A stretch of 64,000 nucleotides of DNA from contig CM044957.1 in assembly GCA_024516035.1 (NCBI GenBank), positions 17,567,224 to 17,631,223 of the forward strand, given 5' to 3'. This DNA comes from Bactericera cockerelli (Eukaryota; Arthropoda; Insecta; Hemiptera; Triozidae). This document shows positions 51,780 to 63,340 of this stretch, in pieces. The translations under genes and the position numbers were made by a program. The stretch's first letter is position 1; every line of letters starts with the position of its first letter. A model generated the notes under the pieces. The model did not search any database, was not told where the DNA came from, and was given only the letters and a program-made list of their open reading frames with translations.

Positions 51780-54099
51780 TATCAGATATTTTTTGGTAGG
51801 TTACATTTTTTTTGCAATTTTTCTATAACTTCACACAGCACCCAAGGTAGAACTAACTATATCCTTGGAAATATTGGTGTCTTAAACTTTTTCCTTTCTC
51901 ATCATCTCATTCTTCTTGGTACAATATATCTAAAATATGCAACCTTTAATTTTTTCCTTTAAGCTTATTACACCGGGTTTCTTCTTTCTAGTTGTTCCTT
52001 AGGATTTTTAGTCCATGGTTGGCCTATCCTGCCAGTGGGTTACGGAAATTGAGTGATAATTTTTCCTCATGTATTAATGGGGAATCCGATAGTATGGATT
52101 TTTCAGGACAATCGGGTTCTTATTTATTTTTTTATTTTTAATTTCGGCAAAATATTACCAAAGTGGGTAAGTCGTTCGAAAACGCATTACAAAACAACTA
52201 ATTAAAAAGAGAATAAAACTGGTGTGACACCACCACACTTTTCTTATCAGTTGAAAAGAAGTCAGCTTCTGCCACTAAAAGATTCGTGTGGTATATTATA
52301 AATCAACTTCCATACCAAATTTTAAGTTCTCAGGTTGTACCGTTCTCGAGATATCTCGTTCACAGACAGGCGGACGCACGGACCAATGGACGAAAACAAT
52401 TTTTATTGGTATCCTGAGGCTATGATTCGTCCAGAAATGTGAAATACAGGGTAGACCAAATTTTCGACAATAAGGAATGTATATTATAGGATAAGGAAAG
52501 TAAAAAATTGCATGAATTCGGAAATCAAATTTTTTAAAAAATTATGTACAGTGTACAGCTGTACACGCATAAAGCAAATTCTTTAAAATAGAAAGAGTAG
52601 GTACACTCTCTTATGATTTATCAATATTGTTTTGAAATCACACGTTCACCCTAAATAACTCAACTATAGTATATCCCTTTCATTATGATAGTTTGACTTA
52701 TTAAAATCGTAGGCGGGGTTGCCCAAAATGCAAAAGACTACAGAAGTAAAGAATCTTAAGTGCAGGAAGGTGCATTGCACAATACTTCCTTGTACATTTT
52801 CTTTCAACCTTAAGGTTGATACAATATATATGTATCTACATATTATGTAGATTCAAACATTCAAAATCAATAAATTTTGATCGATAACCAAGTACCTAGG
52901 TAATAATATTATGTGATGCAGTACATATAGGTATGATGATTTTTATTGTGATTTTTATTATTAAAATACTAAATAATACCAGCATGATTTTGCGTGTATT
53001 TCCCCAACCATTGATTTTCACCGAAGTGATTCATTTGTATTTTTCCTAATAGGTTTGACTACTATTTTTTCATTTACCTATAAATTAATAATAAAACCAA
53101 ACTACATTTTTTTTTTAAATAAAGATAATACGTACAAAAATGATTTACCTACTCCATAAGAGGGATAAAGCTATTAGCCCAATCCCATATCAAATACAAG
53201 TGAGAACTGACTGATCTACTGATCATAACCAGATTAATTATTTAGGTAGTAGGTAGCTACATGTTTATAAAACAATCAAATATAAACAATAGAAAAATGA
53301 AGAAGTAAATATTATATTTATTATGTAATCCATGCACTGTGAACCAAGTCAAACATTTGCGAAAACTTTTAAATATTACCTGCACCACAACGTACCCTTC
53401 CGACCTTTGTATAGTAGAGCTCCTTTTAATCGCAACGAGTGAGAGAGTGTACTGAAAATAATTATTTTTAGGACTGCAACATTGTAAGATATTCTGGAAT
53501 CTGATTGGTTTCTCGTATTTTGTCGTGATGATTCTCAACTATCATAATGAAATGGATATACTATAGTATCATCGGTCAATGAAAACAACAAAAGAAAACC
53601 AGTTCTCTTTTGTTTTTTTCGCAAAAAAGTAGGTACTACACAATACCGATTGAATAATCTTTTATGATTTGTTTACCCTTCTCTGTGTTTAGTTATGTAA
53701 AGTCAAGCATTTTTATGGATCGGTAATTCTCAGAAATCAAATGCGTAAACAACGAAAATTTCGTGAAATTGTTTTTACATTTAAACTATTCCCGTTATGT
53801 ATGTTGTTATGTATGCATGCTTAGATTGCTTAGGGAGGACCTCAATTCTCCGAGGATCTGAATTTTCCGTATTGGTTGATGCGATATTGTCAAACAAAAC
53901 TCAAATCGCCGAATCTCGCTTGCAGGCCTACATATTTTCAAAATACTAAAACTTAAGATTACCTTAACAAGTAAATAAATCGTTGTGTGTGTTTTTTTTT
54001 ATAGCCTCGTCATCGTACATTATTTTTAATTTAGTACTCTATACCTAATTGTTTTAGTTTTTTATACATTACAAATTATATTTATGTACATTAAGTAGT

Positions 54100-54395
54100 C
54101 ACCGTGGCAGAGTGAGTTAGCGCGCTAGCATTGCACACATGGGACCTGGGTTCGATTCCCAGCGGGGCAGGAATTTTTCTGCTCTGTACTTGGATGTTTG
54201 GGGTCCACTCATACCTCGTGAGGAAAAATGTGTAGTTTACTTGTATGAGTAACGACCAGTGGCGGCATAACCAAGTAAAAGAAATTAATGTAATAGAATA
54301 ATTCGAAATGTGAAGGAGGCTCTTAGTAATGCAGCGCTACCCACAAAAATTGTGAAGAGGCCTTGGACTTCACCACAAATAAAATCATACATAAT
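54100..54395 (+). mobile_element. SINE family B, near full length
   Basis: It matches 7167-7464 from GTCACCGTGGCAGAGTGAG through the 3' end GAAGAGGCCTTGGACTTCAC. The target duplication is unclear (GTACATTAAGTAG before, GTGCATTAGATCAAGTAG after). Confidence 0.8.
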
Positions 54396-55161
54396 TATTA
54401 TGTGCATTAGATCAAGTAGGTATTTTCAATATGATATTGTTTAACCCAGATATTTTTATTGAATAATCTCACTCATACTTTAAAAAAGCTAGACGAAGAA
54501 AAATACATTCATCTATAAGACCAAATAACCTAAAAAAGATCGAAGAAAGAAAGGCAGCAAACACAGCCATTACGTATATTTCATTTGAGGAATCCCTGAG
54601 CTCTGATACTCGGAGAACATAGGTACTCTAATCGAAATTATATTGTGCGCTACCAATGACTTAAGGAGCTTATACTCAAAAACCGTACATTTTTTTTGAA
54701 GACGGATATTCTGACGAGGAATCATCTGACAAGACTCAGGAATATGTTCTGAAAATTTCCAGCTCGATAGAATAAAGCCTTAATAGCGATACATGTGATT
54801 ACGTGAAGAAAAGTCGGTGAACGTCAAAAATCAACAAAAAATGTTATAACTCATAAATGGTTATAGTTATAAAAAAAATTACACAGAATAAAAAAAACTG
54901 TAAATTGGTCAAATAATAAACATACAAAGTTTCAGCTTTCTATTATCAGCCGCATTTGAGATACAGGCAATACCGCCAAAGCGCCGCCGAGTGACCGCGG
55001 AAGTTTTTTTTTTTGTTAAAACCTCGAGCTGCAAGCATTAAGAACCCATAACCAAAATGTCATAATTTAACTTGAACCATATGCCCGTGGTAAGTCGAAT
55101 GCGGAAAAAAAAAAAAAAAAAAAAAAAAATAAAGTATGAATCTTTTACTAATTTTGGGGGT

Positions 55162-55261
55162 NNNNNNNNNNNNNNNNNNNNNNNNNNNNNNNNNNNNNNN
55201 NNNNNNNNNNNNNNNNNNNNNNNNNNNNNNNNNNNNNNNNNNNNNNNNNNNNNNNNNNNNN
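55162..55261. other. Assembly gap, 100 N
   Basis: Exactly 100 N, the usual fixed-size scaffold join. The true distance is unknown. It cuts the 5' part of the hAT-like gene. Confidence 1.
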
Positions 55262-56652
55262 AATGTAGAGGATTCCTTCCTTCATATTCTAGATGTAGAA
55301 AGCACATGGAATAGTTTAGAGTTGTTTCAAGAAATTGTAAGTTTTTTAAGTAGTATTGATGTACCTGCATCAAATTTACTAGCGTATCACATTACAATGC
55401 CCCTACAGTAGCAGAAGCACCATCAGATAGAGTTCAAGAACTAAGTCAATATGCTTATATTCCTGGTTGTGTTGAACAAAACTTTCATTTGTGTGTTGAG
55501 GAAGCATGTAAAGCACTGCCAACTCAAGTAGAAGATCTTTGTAATGACATCTATAAATTTTTAGAAAAGAAAAAACCTAAACATATAATCAGGCTGAAAG
55601 AAATTGACAGAGTTCTAGATTCAAAATTTCGTTCTTCACTCAAGGTTGCACTAGTTCATAGTTCAGTATCAAACTTTGTGGATGGAATTATTGAGAATTG
55701 GGATGAACTTCTTTTGTACTTTAGTGATGCAGCAACTAAAGAAAGAGATAAAAAGGCAGAAATCATTTTACAATCATTAAAAAATCCTATTTTTAAGGCT
55801 TATTTTATATTTCTTAACTTGTTTTTACCTAGTGTCAAAGAAATCACTCAAGAGTCTCATGCAAACAACAAGACTCAGAGCCTTCCTGCATTACTTGTAA
55901 CCATTGCAGACCAAGTGAAAAGAATTCTTAAATATTATATGCAGCCAAACTATGTTGATGATACTCCAATTTCATCTATAAAACCAAATGATAACAGATA
56001 TTTCTTGTCACTAGATGAAATTTACTTGGGTATTGATGTAGCTGCTTTGAAACTAGAGGCTGACCCTGTTTTCTATTCCGAAATCCAGGATTTTCAAATG
56101 AGGTGTTTGAACTTCTACATAGTCTTTTGTGAACAAATTTTTAAAAAAGTTGATTACAATGATTCCATTTTACAGAATTTGATAATGTTAAGTCCTCACA
56201 GGTGTAAGTCTGATTTTTTTCCAAGTGTTATTCCTTTGGCTAAGTATTTTCCTAATTTAGGTGATGAAAATATGTATGAGCAGCTCGATAGAGAGTGGCG
56301 TCTAGTGAAAGCATCTGGAACCATAAGTGCCAACATGGAGCTAATAGAATTTTGGAACACTGTTTTTGAACAGAAGTATGAGCTTGCACAAGCAAGGCCA
56401 AAACATCCTCATCTCACCAAGTTTGTTAAATCAATGCTCTGTCTTCCTCATACCTCGTCAACAACAGAAAAGATATTTGAGAAGGTAGCGGTTCACAACA
56501 TGAAGAGCAAAGCAAGACAGAAACGAGAAACTCCCATGATCAATAGTTTGCTGTTGACCAAGGAAAAACTAAAAGGGACTTGCGCCAAGGATTTCCCAAT
56601 TACTGATGATTTAATGTCACTCGCCAAGTGTGCCAACATAAGAAAACATTGA
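55262..56652 (+). CDS. hAT-like transposase, C-terminal part (5' lost in the gap; one frameshift)
   Basis: A long open frame encodes about 400 residues. From 55489 to 56652 it is uninterrupted: CVEEACKALPTQVEDLCNDI, then VDGIIENWDELLLYF, helical Leu/Lys-rich segments, and near the end KSMLCLPHTSSTTEKIFEKV. That last block has the layout of the hAT C-terminal dimerisation domain (...LPxSSxxxERxFS...). Upstream, from the gap, NVEDSFLHILDVESTWNSLE is open in another frame. A single-base shift near 55390 joins it to YNAPTVAEAPSDRVQELSQY. The N-terminal BED finger and first catalytic Asp would lie in or before the gap. It is either a recent element or a domesticated copy; the neighbours are repeats, which favours an element. 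Confidence 0.65.
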
Positions 56653-57741
56653 TGAACAAAGTACGAAATGATCACTGGTGACGGCTCGATTGGAAAAAAT
56701 ATTTACATTTGGGGTTTATATATTACGAGTGGGATCATGTCTCAGACTTAGTATGAGTTATTGCCAGCGAATAAAGTTCTGTTATGTTCAACTAAGTAAC
56801 ACTAAAAAGATCTTCGAAAATCGATTTATTTGTAATAATTCAACAATATGTGACTATACCAACAACTAGGTAGTGGACAATGACATACCTATACACTCTA
56901 TACAGAATAAATACATATATGTAGGTGCTCGTAAACAGAAAGGAAATGGACTTCATTCATACAGAATTTAAGTCTGGGTTTAGTCTACTTCACATACGTT
57001 ATACTGGTGGAGTACTAAGCGGAAGTGAGGAAGGAAGTGACTAATCAAGACAAATGGTCGCCATGATCCTAATGAGACAGCTTACTTGTGCATGCATAAG
57101 GAAAATAGGTCAAACCTACATTATGTACGTCACTTCCATTTTAAAATAGAAATAAGAACGCCGTGTATATCTAACTTGAAGGAGTGGAGGAACCCTAAAG
57201 TAATTTGGACGTAGATATTATTGTCTATTGCGGAAATCGGGCAACAAGTGCAAATTTTTAGGTTTTTTATACAAATTTAGTATAAATAGTATAATAGTCT
57301 TTGAATACATAATATAAATATTGAACCACTAGAACAGATTTAGGATGTAATTGTTAGTTAAAATATTCTTTTTGTATGTCATGAATTTAATCCAGATAAA
57401 ATGTTTTTTTAATACAAGAAATATGACATGGAGTTTGTTCTTTTATCTTAAAAGCTTAATCATTTTTTAGGATATTTATTATCCATTAGGGTACCCACCC
57501 CCATTTTAACGCTTTATAAATATCGAACAAGGGAGATTCAAACCCAGTGACCCCGGCTGCTTTGCGCTACAGAGTTACATAAAGGCGTAGGTCTCACTTG
57601 TTCTCTGGGACAGAGACTCCCATTGACGAGGAATTATCATGTGAGTCATGACTCCCCCACTCTAATGTATTTCACTTGTGTTTCAATGCCTCTTACTACT
57701 GACACAACAACCGTTGCTTGATGAGGCATACATCAGCATTG

Positions 57742-57880
57742 CAGGTAGAAGACCTATTATTATGTGGTAAAAATCCCAATTGGGAGGATAACTTGTCATG
57801 TCCCAGCTTGGTTCTGAACCGGCGATCTCTGGATTACCAGACCTACGCGCGACGCCTTGACCACTGAGCTACAAGGACTC
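57742..57880 (-). repeat. SINE family C, partial
   Basis: The plus strand shows TATTATGTGGTAAAAATCCC, ATAACTTGTCATGTCCCAGC and the complement of the tRNA-like head (CCACTGAGCTACAAGGAC). It is diverged. Confidence 0.65.
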
Positions 57881-58659
57881 ACTCATGGTAGGTATGAACT
57901 CAGTCATCGAGGCGACAGACGCGATGGGTACAAATAGTAAGCTTTCATTCAGCTGAAGTGGGTATGTTGAGAACCCAAACATCTCACTCACTCGCTCATT
58001 TATTGAGAGATATGTCCATGCCATTTAAGATAATAATATAATCAACTAATGACTAAATAATACTAAACTTATCACTCATATTTGAGCTGATCATTACAAT
58101 AGAACTCAATGGCCGCTTATGTACAATGCTTTCTACATGAATCGTATAGCTAACATGATAGTAATTCAAGTGCTGCTTCTCATGAATATTTCTAACAAGA
58201 TTAAAGGCATTTTAAACCCAACCAACTTAGAGACCCAACATTGGCAGTCGAAACTTCCTATGATCGACTCATTTTAACAATAAATAAGAGTCTTTATAAA
58301 TAGAACGTTAATTTGTAAGGAGTTGAGCTGGTGCAGTAATGCGGGCACTGGGTACTCACGATTATTACTTATTAGCATGATAAAGTGACGTGGTGACATC
58401 ATCCTTTCTGTAACAATAACTATCCTGATAGCAGCAACGTTAAAATAATTACTGTTACAATGTCATGACGAGACGGGTATTTCAGTCACTTGAGTGAATC
58501 ATATTTGTATTTCATATTGAATGAATTGTCACTTAATTTCTTACTCATCAGAGGGGTAGGTAAGCTTTCGTGTAGGTAAAGCTTTTCGATTAGTTTAATT
58601 ACAGTCTTAATAATGTGCTACTTTATCACATTTTATTAGCGTTAATAAGATCCTTCTAC

Positions 58660-58740
58660 CAGCGCACGACGAGATAGGTATATTTATGCATGTCATCCAC
58701 CAGCGCAAGACAAGATAGGTATATGCATGTGCTCTTTCTC
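58660..58740 (+). repeat. Short tandem duplication
   Basis: CCAGCGCA(C/A)GAC followed by AAGATAGGTATAT...GCATGT occurs twice in a row, about 38 bases apart. Confidence 0.55.
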
Positions 58741-58974
58741 GTGGACATGGGTCATTTGTCCCTTCAGCTGATTTTGTTATTCAGAGACGATTGTTTAAAG
58801 CGTCTGTGCGCATGTGCATTTAGATATTTCTTTAATAAATAATTGTCAAGGTCGAAGTATTCCCTATAGCAAGCTCGGGACCACCCTACAGTGAACCCTA
58901 TAGGGATTACAAAATCGCCTCTGCATACCAGACGGAGTTATAATGTAAGTTATTATAAACTTTGGTAAGCGAGC

Positions 58975-59180
58975 ATCGATGGCACATTGAATGCACTATA
59001 GTTCACATTGTCACTGAAGTTAAGTAATGAGCTGCGAGGTTAAGACTTGGATGGGTGACCAGTCAAATCCGACCCCTCGTGATGCTGACTACGCCCAAGC
59101 TGGTTAACGTGGGTAGCTGAGTTTAAAATTTATAGCGAATGGATGGTAAAACACCCGTCTCGAATGACTTTTGAGTAAAA
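58975..59180 (+). repeat. 5S-derived SINE, old copy
   Basis: The 5S head is still clear (CATTGAATGCACTATAGTTC, CACTGAAGTTAAGTAATGAG, TTAAGACTTGGATGGGTGAC). The shared domain is worn (GGTTAACGTGGGTAGC, GAATGGATGGTAAAACACCC). Confidence 0.75.
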
Positions 59181-59475
59181 AAAAATATTTTTAGAACATT
59201 TCTGGTTCCAAAATTTAAATGACTTGTTAAATGTAACTAGTACAAAATATTGAATTACGAGTAGTTCAACTTCAACGTATGAAAAAATGTTTCACTCATC
59301 AGCAATTGAAAGCATTATATTAGTACACATTTCTGTTTGCATTTCAATAAAGCCAGCGGATGTGTGAATTTCCAGCTAACGGACGGAACGGTAGAACCCC
59401 CGCCCTGTTTGGATGACCTGAATTGTTGAGGAGACTTTTTTGTTGTTGAAAAAAATCTCATTTCGATTCAAAATG

Positions 59476-59590
59476 TCCAAGAAAGCCCTCTTCCCCGGTC
59501 CATACAAGAAAGCCCTCTTCCCTGGTCCATACAAGAAAGCCCTCTTCCCTGGTCCATACAAGAAAGCCGTCTTTCCCGGTCCATACAAGT
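59476..59590 (+). repeat. 27 bp minisatellite, 4 units
   Basis: The unit is AAGAAAGCCCTCTTCCCTGG-TCCATAC; 27 is 9 codons, so an open frame runs through it (KKALFPGPY repeated). Beyond it, 59600-59760 is GC-rich with CCCTGGGTGGCTCAACTGGG, of unknown type. Confidence 0.8.
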
Positions 59591-59800
59591 TCTCAGGCGA
59601 TCAACACAGCATAACGCGCGGACCCTCCACCTTGCAGCAGAGCCCTGGGTGGCTCAACTGGGTTATGAACCGAGGACCAAGCGTTGCTGTGTCCTCTGGG
59701 TGAGGATAGTGTGCTGCCCAGGCCTGGGCTCAGAGGGGCGGCCTTGCGGACTTCTTGGGACTGAATTTTTTTTTTAGAGATGCATGAAAACATTGAAATT

Positions 59801-60003
59801 TATAATAATAATATCGCCTTATTTATACTGCCCGATTAGGACTAATAAGTCTCATTATTCCAGCAGTAAGACATATTATTGTGTGGTAAAAATCCCAAAA
59901 TGTTAGGATAACTTGTCATGTCCCGGCTGGGTTTCAAACCCGCGACCTCTGGTATATCTGGATTCACAGAGTGCCGTCTTTATACCACTGAGCTACCGGG
60001 ACA
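59801..60003 (-). mobile_element. SINE family C
   Basis: The plus strand begins with the complement of the tail (ATAATATCGCCTTATTTATA), then CATTATTCCAGCAGTAAG, GTGGTAAAAATCCCAAAATG and the head (complement TACCACTGAGCTACCGGGACA). The head has both acceptor-stem halves, GTCCCGG and CCGGGAC. Confidence 0.8.
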
Positions 60004-60272
60004 GAATTTACGGTAAGTTTTGTGTTGAAGAGGTACATAAATGTACATATTCGTCTAGTTCGAAAAGATAAAACCCACAAGCTTTTATTTTGATTCAAAC
60101 TCAAACATGTGGAACTCGGGCATAAAATCAAGGAGCCAAGAGCTGTTCCCTCTGTCGTATGAAACAAATCTTCCTTCAGTTTGCCTTTTCCCGAACCTCC
60201 TTGGCATGAGGCGTTATGAGACAAATAATAGGAACACAATCTTTAAACCAGTCTAGAGAGCTGACCGCTTAC

Positions 60273-60323
60273 GAACGCAATAGTTGCTGTAAACAGGTAA
60301 AAAGAAGCAAAAAGTCTTCTCAT
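60273..60323 (-). CDS. Possible signal-peptide first exon, unrecognised gene
   Basis: On the minus strand, ATG at 60323 opens MRRLFASFYLFTATIAF, a basic start followed by a hydrophobic core like a secretory signal peptide. The sequence then meets TTC|GTAAGC, a good donor, after 17 codons. A longer frame upstream (from 60452) starts with another hydrophobic stretch. No second exon was recognised. Alternatives are a short secreted-protein exon, a chance frame, or repeat. Low confidence. Confidence 0.2.
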
Positions 60324-61964
60324 GGTGGTTGGTTCCACATGAGAAGTTTTGGTGAAATCCTGTGGGCTCGGACGAGCTGGTAAAAGTTTGTGTTGACAAT
60401 TAATAAATAGCAACGACAGAACACACACAAAAGCTATTGCCTTCTGCACCAAACATACAACACTTGGTGAACTTTAAACCGTCAACAACAACTCCTGATC
60501 CCCAGACGGTAGGACCAGTCTAGTAGCACTGCTAGAAGACACTTGGGTCGAGGTCCTCGCCCCAGCTAGAGCCAGAGCCTGCCGGACCAGCTGATATATC
60601 CAAGACCAAGACAAAGAAACTGTATAAAAATCGTCTCTCTCTATACAGCATGCAAATCGAATCAAACCTGCCCGCAGGCGTTGAGTAACACTTACGCAAG
60701 CTACATTTATCTTTACTCGCTCTGTGATTTGTACAGGGTTCACTGGCAAATATAGTACTTGGGTATACCGTACACTACTAGTATATAGATATAGGTACCT
60801 ACTGTCAAAGAAGTGCTGGACAGATCAGCCATTTGATTAGGATGTTTTGGGTTCACATCCCAGACGGGGTGGATTATTCTGACGAAAAAAGAACCGCCAC
60901 TGTAGTGGCAATTTTAAGATTTCCGACACCAAAATAATCGGGGTGAGTATTTTTTACCAGTAGCAGGGTGCTTCGAAACAAGTGGTTTGTAAACGGTCAG
61001 AACTTTAACATAGCCACGGAGAAGTTGGGGTTTTCCTTTCTTAGTCAGTGACTCAGGAATATCATGTTGATGTTCTAACTTACTTAAGAGGTTCACTTAC
61101 TTTTTCTATCTTCATCACAAAGAAGGAAAGATTGAACGAATGAATTTGGCGATTTGTTTCCACAGTTTGGAATTGAAAAAAATGCTATTGCACATCCAGA
61201 CATCTAGAGAAACCTTTGTGCAATTTTTTCCTAAAGTATTGCCATAATAAAGATACTGTCTTCAGTTTTCCGCCCGTCACTGGCGTCCCATTGTGTGATT
61301 CAGAAAATCCTCTTGCACATCTATAGAAATTTCCGCTTTCTTTAGGTGCAACCATTCTGTCGATGCAGTGGTCACTGAATCAGTCTATATTTTGACGTTC
61401 ATATATTATGTTCATTTGGATTGGTAAGACCTTTGTCAATTGGAAAAAACTTTGTCCTACATTCATTAGAGTGGCTCACAGATTGGCATCCCTCATTAAA
61501 GGTCCAATTTACCTTTCTTTAAGGTAAAAAAAAAGAAAAAAAAAATTCGGTCCCTAGAAATCTCTTATGTCCAGGTTCGACTGTATATGTACATATAAAA
61601 CACATAAAGATATACATACAATTCTATGTTCCCCAATGAGCGATATGTTTTCAGACCACCCTGTCGGCTCATGCCCGACACTGTGTGTACTCGAGATATC
61701 GACTATTGGGCACGGTGTAAGGTTAGGAGCAGTGCGATAACTTGCTCATTTGACAAGGAGGAAGCAGATACGATAAGCAGGAAGCCACATCAGCACTGCT
61801 TTTGGCAACCCTCAACCCTCTATTAATCCGACATGGTACAGACCATGAACCATGTTACCTACTATTAAGGAAAGGTTCGATACTCTCACTCTGAGAGTAG
61901 GTACCTTCTCACCTACTTAGTAAATACCCTTGGCTCAAAATCTCCACAGAGTTCAGTGTAATTT

Positions 61965-62150
61965 TGTGTTTGGGTGGAAGAGATTGCCACAGGCAATAAC
62001 CTCGCCCTTTAGGTAGGACATTAGTGTTATTTTCTCTTTTTACTTATTTATTTTGTCATTTGTTTGTTTTTTCTTAATTTTATACTATTAACATTGTACT
62101 TTGTCCTCCTAATAAAGCATACTATAATAATAATAATATAATCAGTATTA
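61965..62150 (+). repeat. LINE 3' end with TAA-repeat tail
   Basis: GGGTGGAAGAGATTGCCACA, GGCAATAACCTCGCCCTTTA, a T-rich UTR, CCTAATAAAGCATACT and a TAATAATAATAAT tail. It is homologous to 40250-40450. Simple-repeat tails are typical of several insect non-LTR retrotransposon clades. Confidence 0.65.
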
Positions 62151-62941
62151 TCACATGTCATATTTTCGGGCAGAATAGTTCATATTGAAAACATGAGACT
62201 TTATTAGATGTTACTTCTGAGATCTGAGACATACAATAATATTTTTTTACATTAAATAAAGTGTACAATCGAACATGGATATAATAATAGTAAACTCTCT
62301 ATGATAGAGACCATCTCACCCTGAAGTAATGCCACAAGGCGGTCAGGGCAACATATAAAAGAAACACAACCAAGAAGAGGTTTTTAGACGGTAAAAAAAC
62401 TCTCGCCGGCTCACAGACATTAACCTACGCTGGTGTTTGATGCAAATTTTCCTCTTCTAAAAAAAAGAGACAATCTCAGTGCCTGCGTTACCTGCAATAA
62501 AATATAATAGAGAATTGACTATGTACTCGTATATTATAGAAACCTCTTTATATATACATACTTTATGTACCTCTTTCTACATATATTATAGAAATCTCTT
62601 TATAGACTTTTTGCTCTGTCCCTTAGGTTCTAATATTTTCAGGTTCCTGTATTAGTCTTTCATCAGTATTGAGAATTAATTTTTCACAAAGGTTTGTGGA
62701 AATTGTGTATTTCGGCTTCCGACTATCATGTTCATGCGTCATCGTTGAGAAAACAAATACAAAAAGAATTGCGAATGTGTCATTTGAAAAGATTTCTAGA
62801 CATTTGTTGTTGTTGAAATTCATTGAAAGTGGAATAACCCACAGTTCGACTTGGATGCCAACCCATGCAAGAGTTTTTCATAGCCATTACCTACAAAATC
62901 GCTTACCTCCTAATTTCGAGGCCTACCCAGGCAAATTAAAG

Positions 62942-63017
62942 TTAAGATAAGCCAAACTGTCCCTCAAGCTATGATTGGTTGAAACTCCAATTTGAGCTAG
63001 GGTCTGACTTATCTTAA
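62942..63017. mobile_element. 76 bp MITE with TTAAGATAAG termini
   Basis: The left end TTAAGATAAGCCAAAC and the reverse complement of the right end TTAAGATAAGTCAGAC agree at 14 of 16 bases. Relatives lie at 13079-13155 and about 43575-43655 (TCCCTCAAGTCGAGCT ... GGAGGGACTGACTTATC). Confidence 0.65.
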
Positions 63018-63034
63018 ATTTAATTATGTTTATA

Positions 63035-63340
63035 ATGTTGTTGTATCCAGCTTGGCTACAGCTGGGGGAGTTATGGTCTCCAGCCAACTTAAGTAAAAAA
63101 AAATGGCTTGTTCTTTCTATATGCAATCAAACATCACGATCGCATTTCTTTCTCTTTTTAAGCCATTAAACCCTTGGGGCGGTGCGAATGACCACTGATG
63201 TTAAAGCACCTTAATGAAAAAAAAAAAAAAAAACCCTTGGGAAACTGCAAGCTAGCCTGGCTTGTTAGGTTGGCTAGTGCGATCTCTGTTTAAAACAAAA
63301 GTCTTCTCACTGTTTAACGTGCCCCAGCTAGACTGTTTTG
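63035..63340 (+). repeat. Repeat family D, with a nested 52 bp retro-insertion
   Basis: The words match 18905-19190 (CAGCTTGGCTACAGCTGG, AAGCCATTAAACCCTTGGG, GAAACTGCAAGCTAGCCTGG). Within it, 63179-63230 is an extra piece (GCGGTGCGAATGACCACTGA, TGTTAAAGCACCTTAATG, then 17 A) flanked by AAACCCTTGGG at 63168-63178 and 63231-63241. The 18905 copy has only one AAACCCTTAGG there, confirming the insertion. Confidence 0.75.

Noticed and set aside
55038..55411. Open frames spanning the N run
   Set aside because: Translation through N is meaningless; only the sequence after the gap was used.
59440..59703. 87-codon frame with KKALFPGPY repeats
   Set aside because: The repeat is a 27 bp minisatellite (nine codons), and the rest reads through a GC-rich repeat; no conserved protein recognised.
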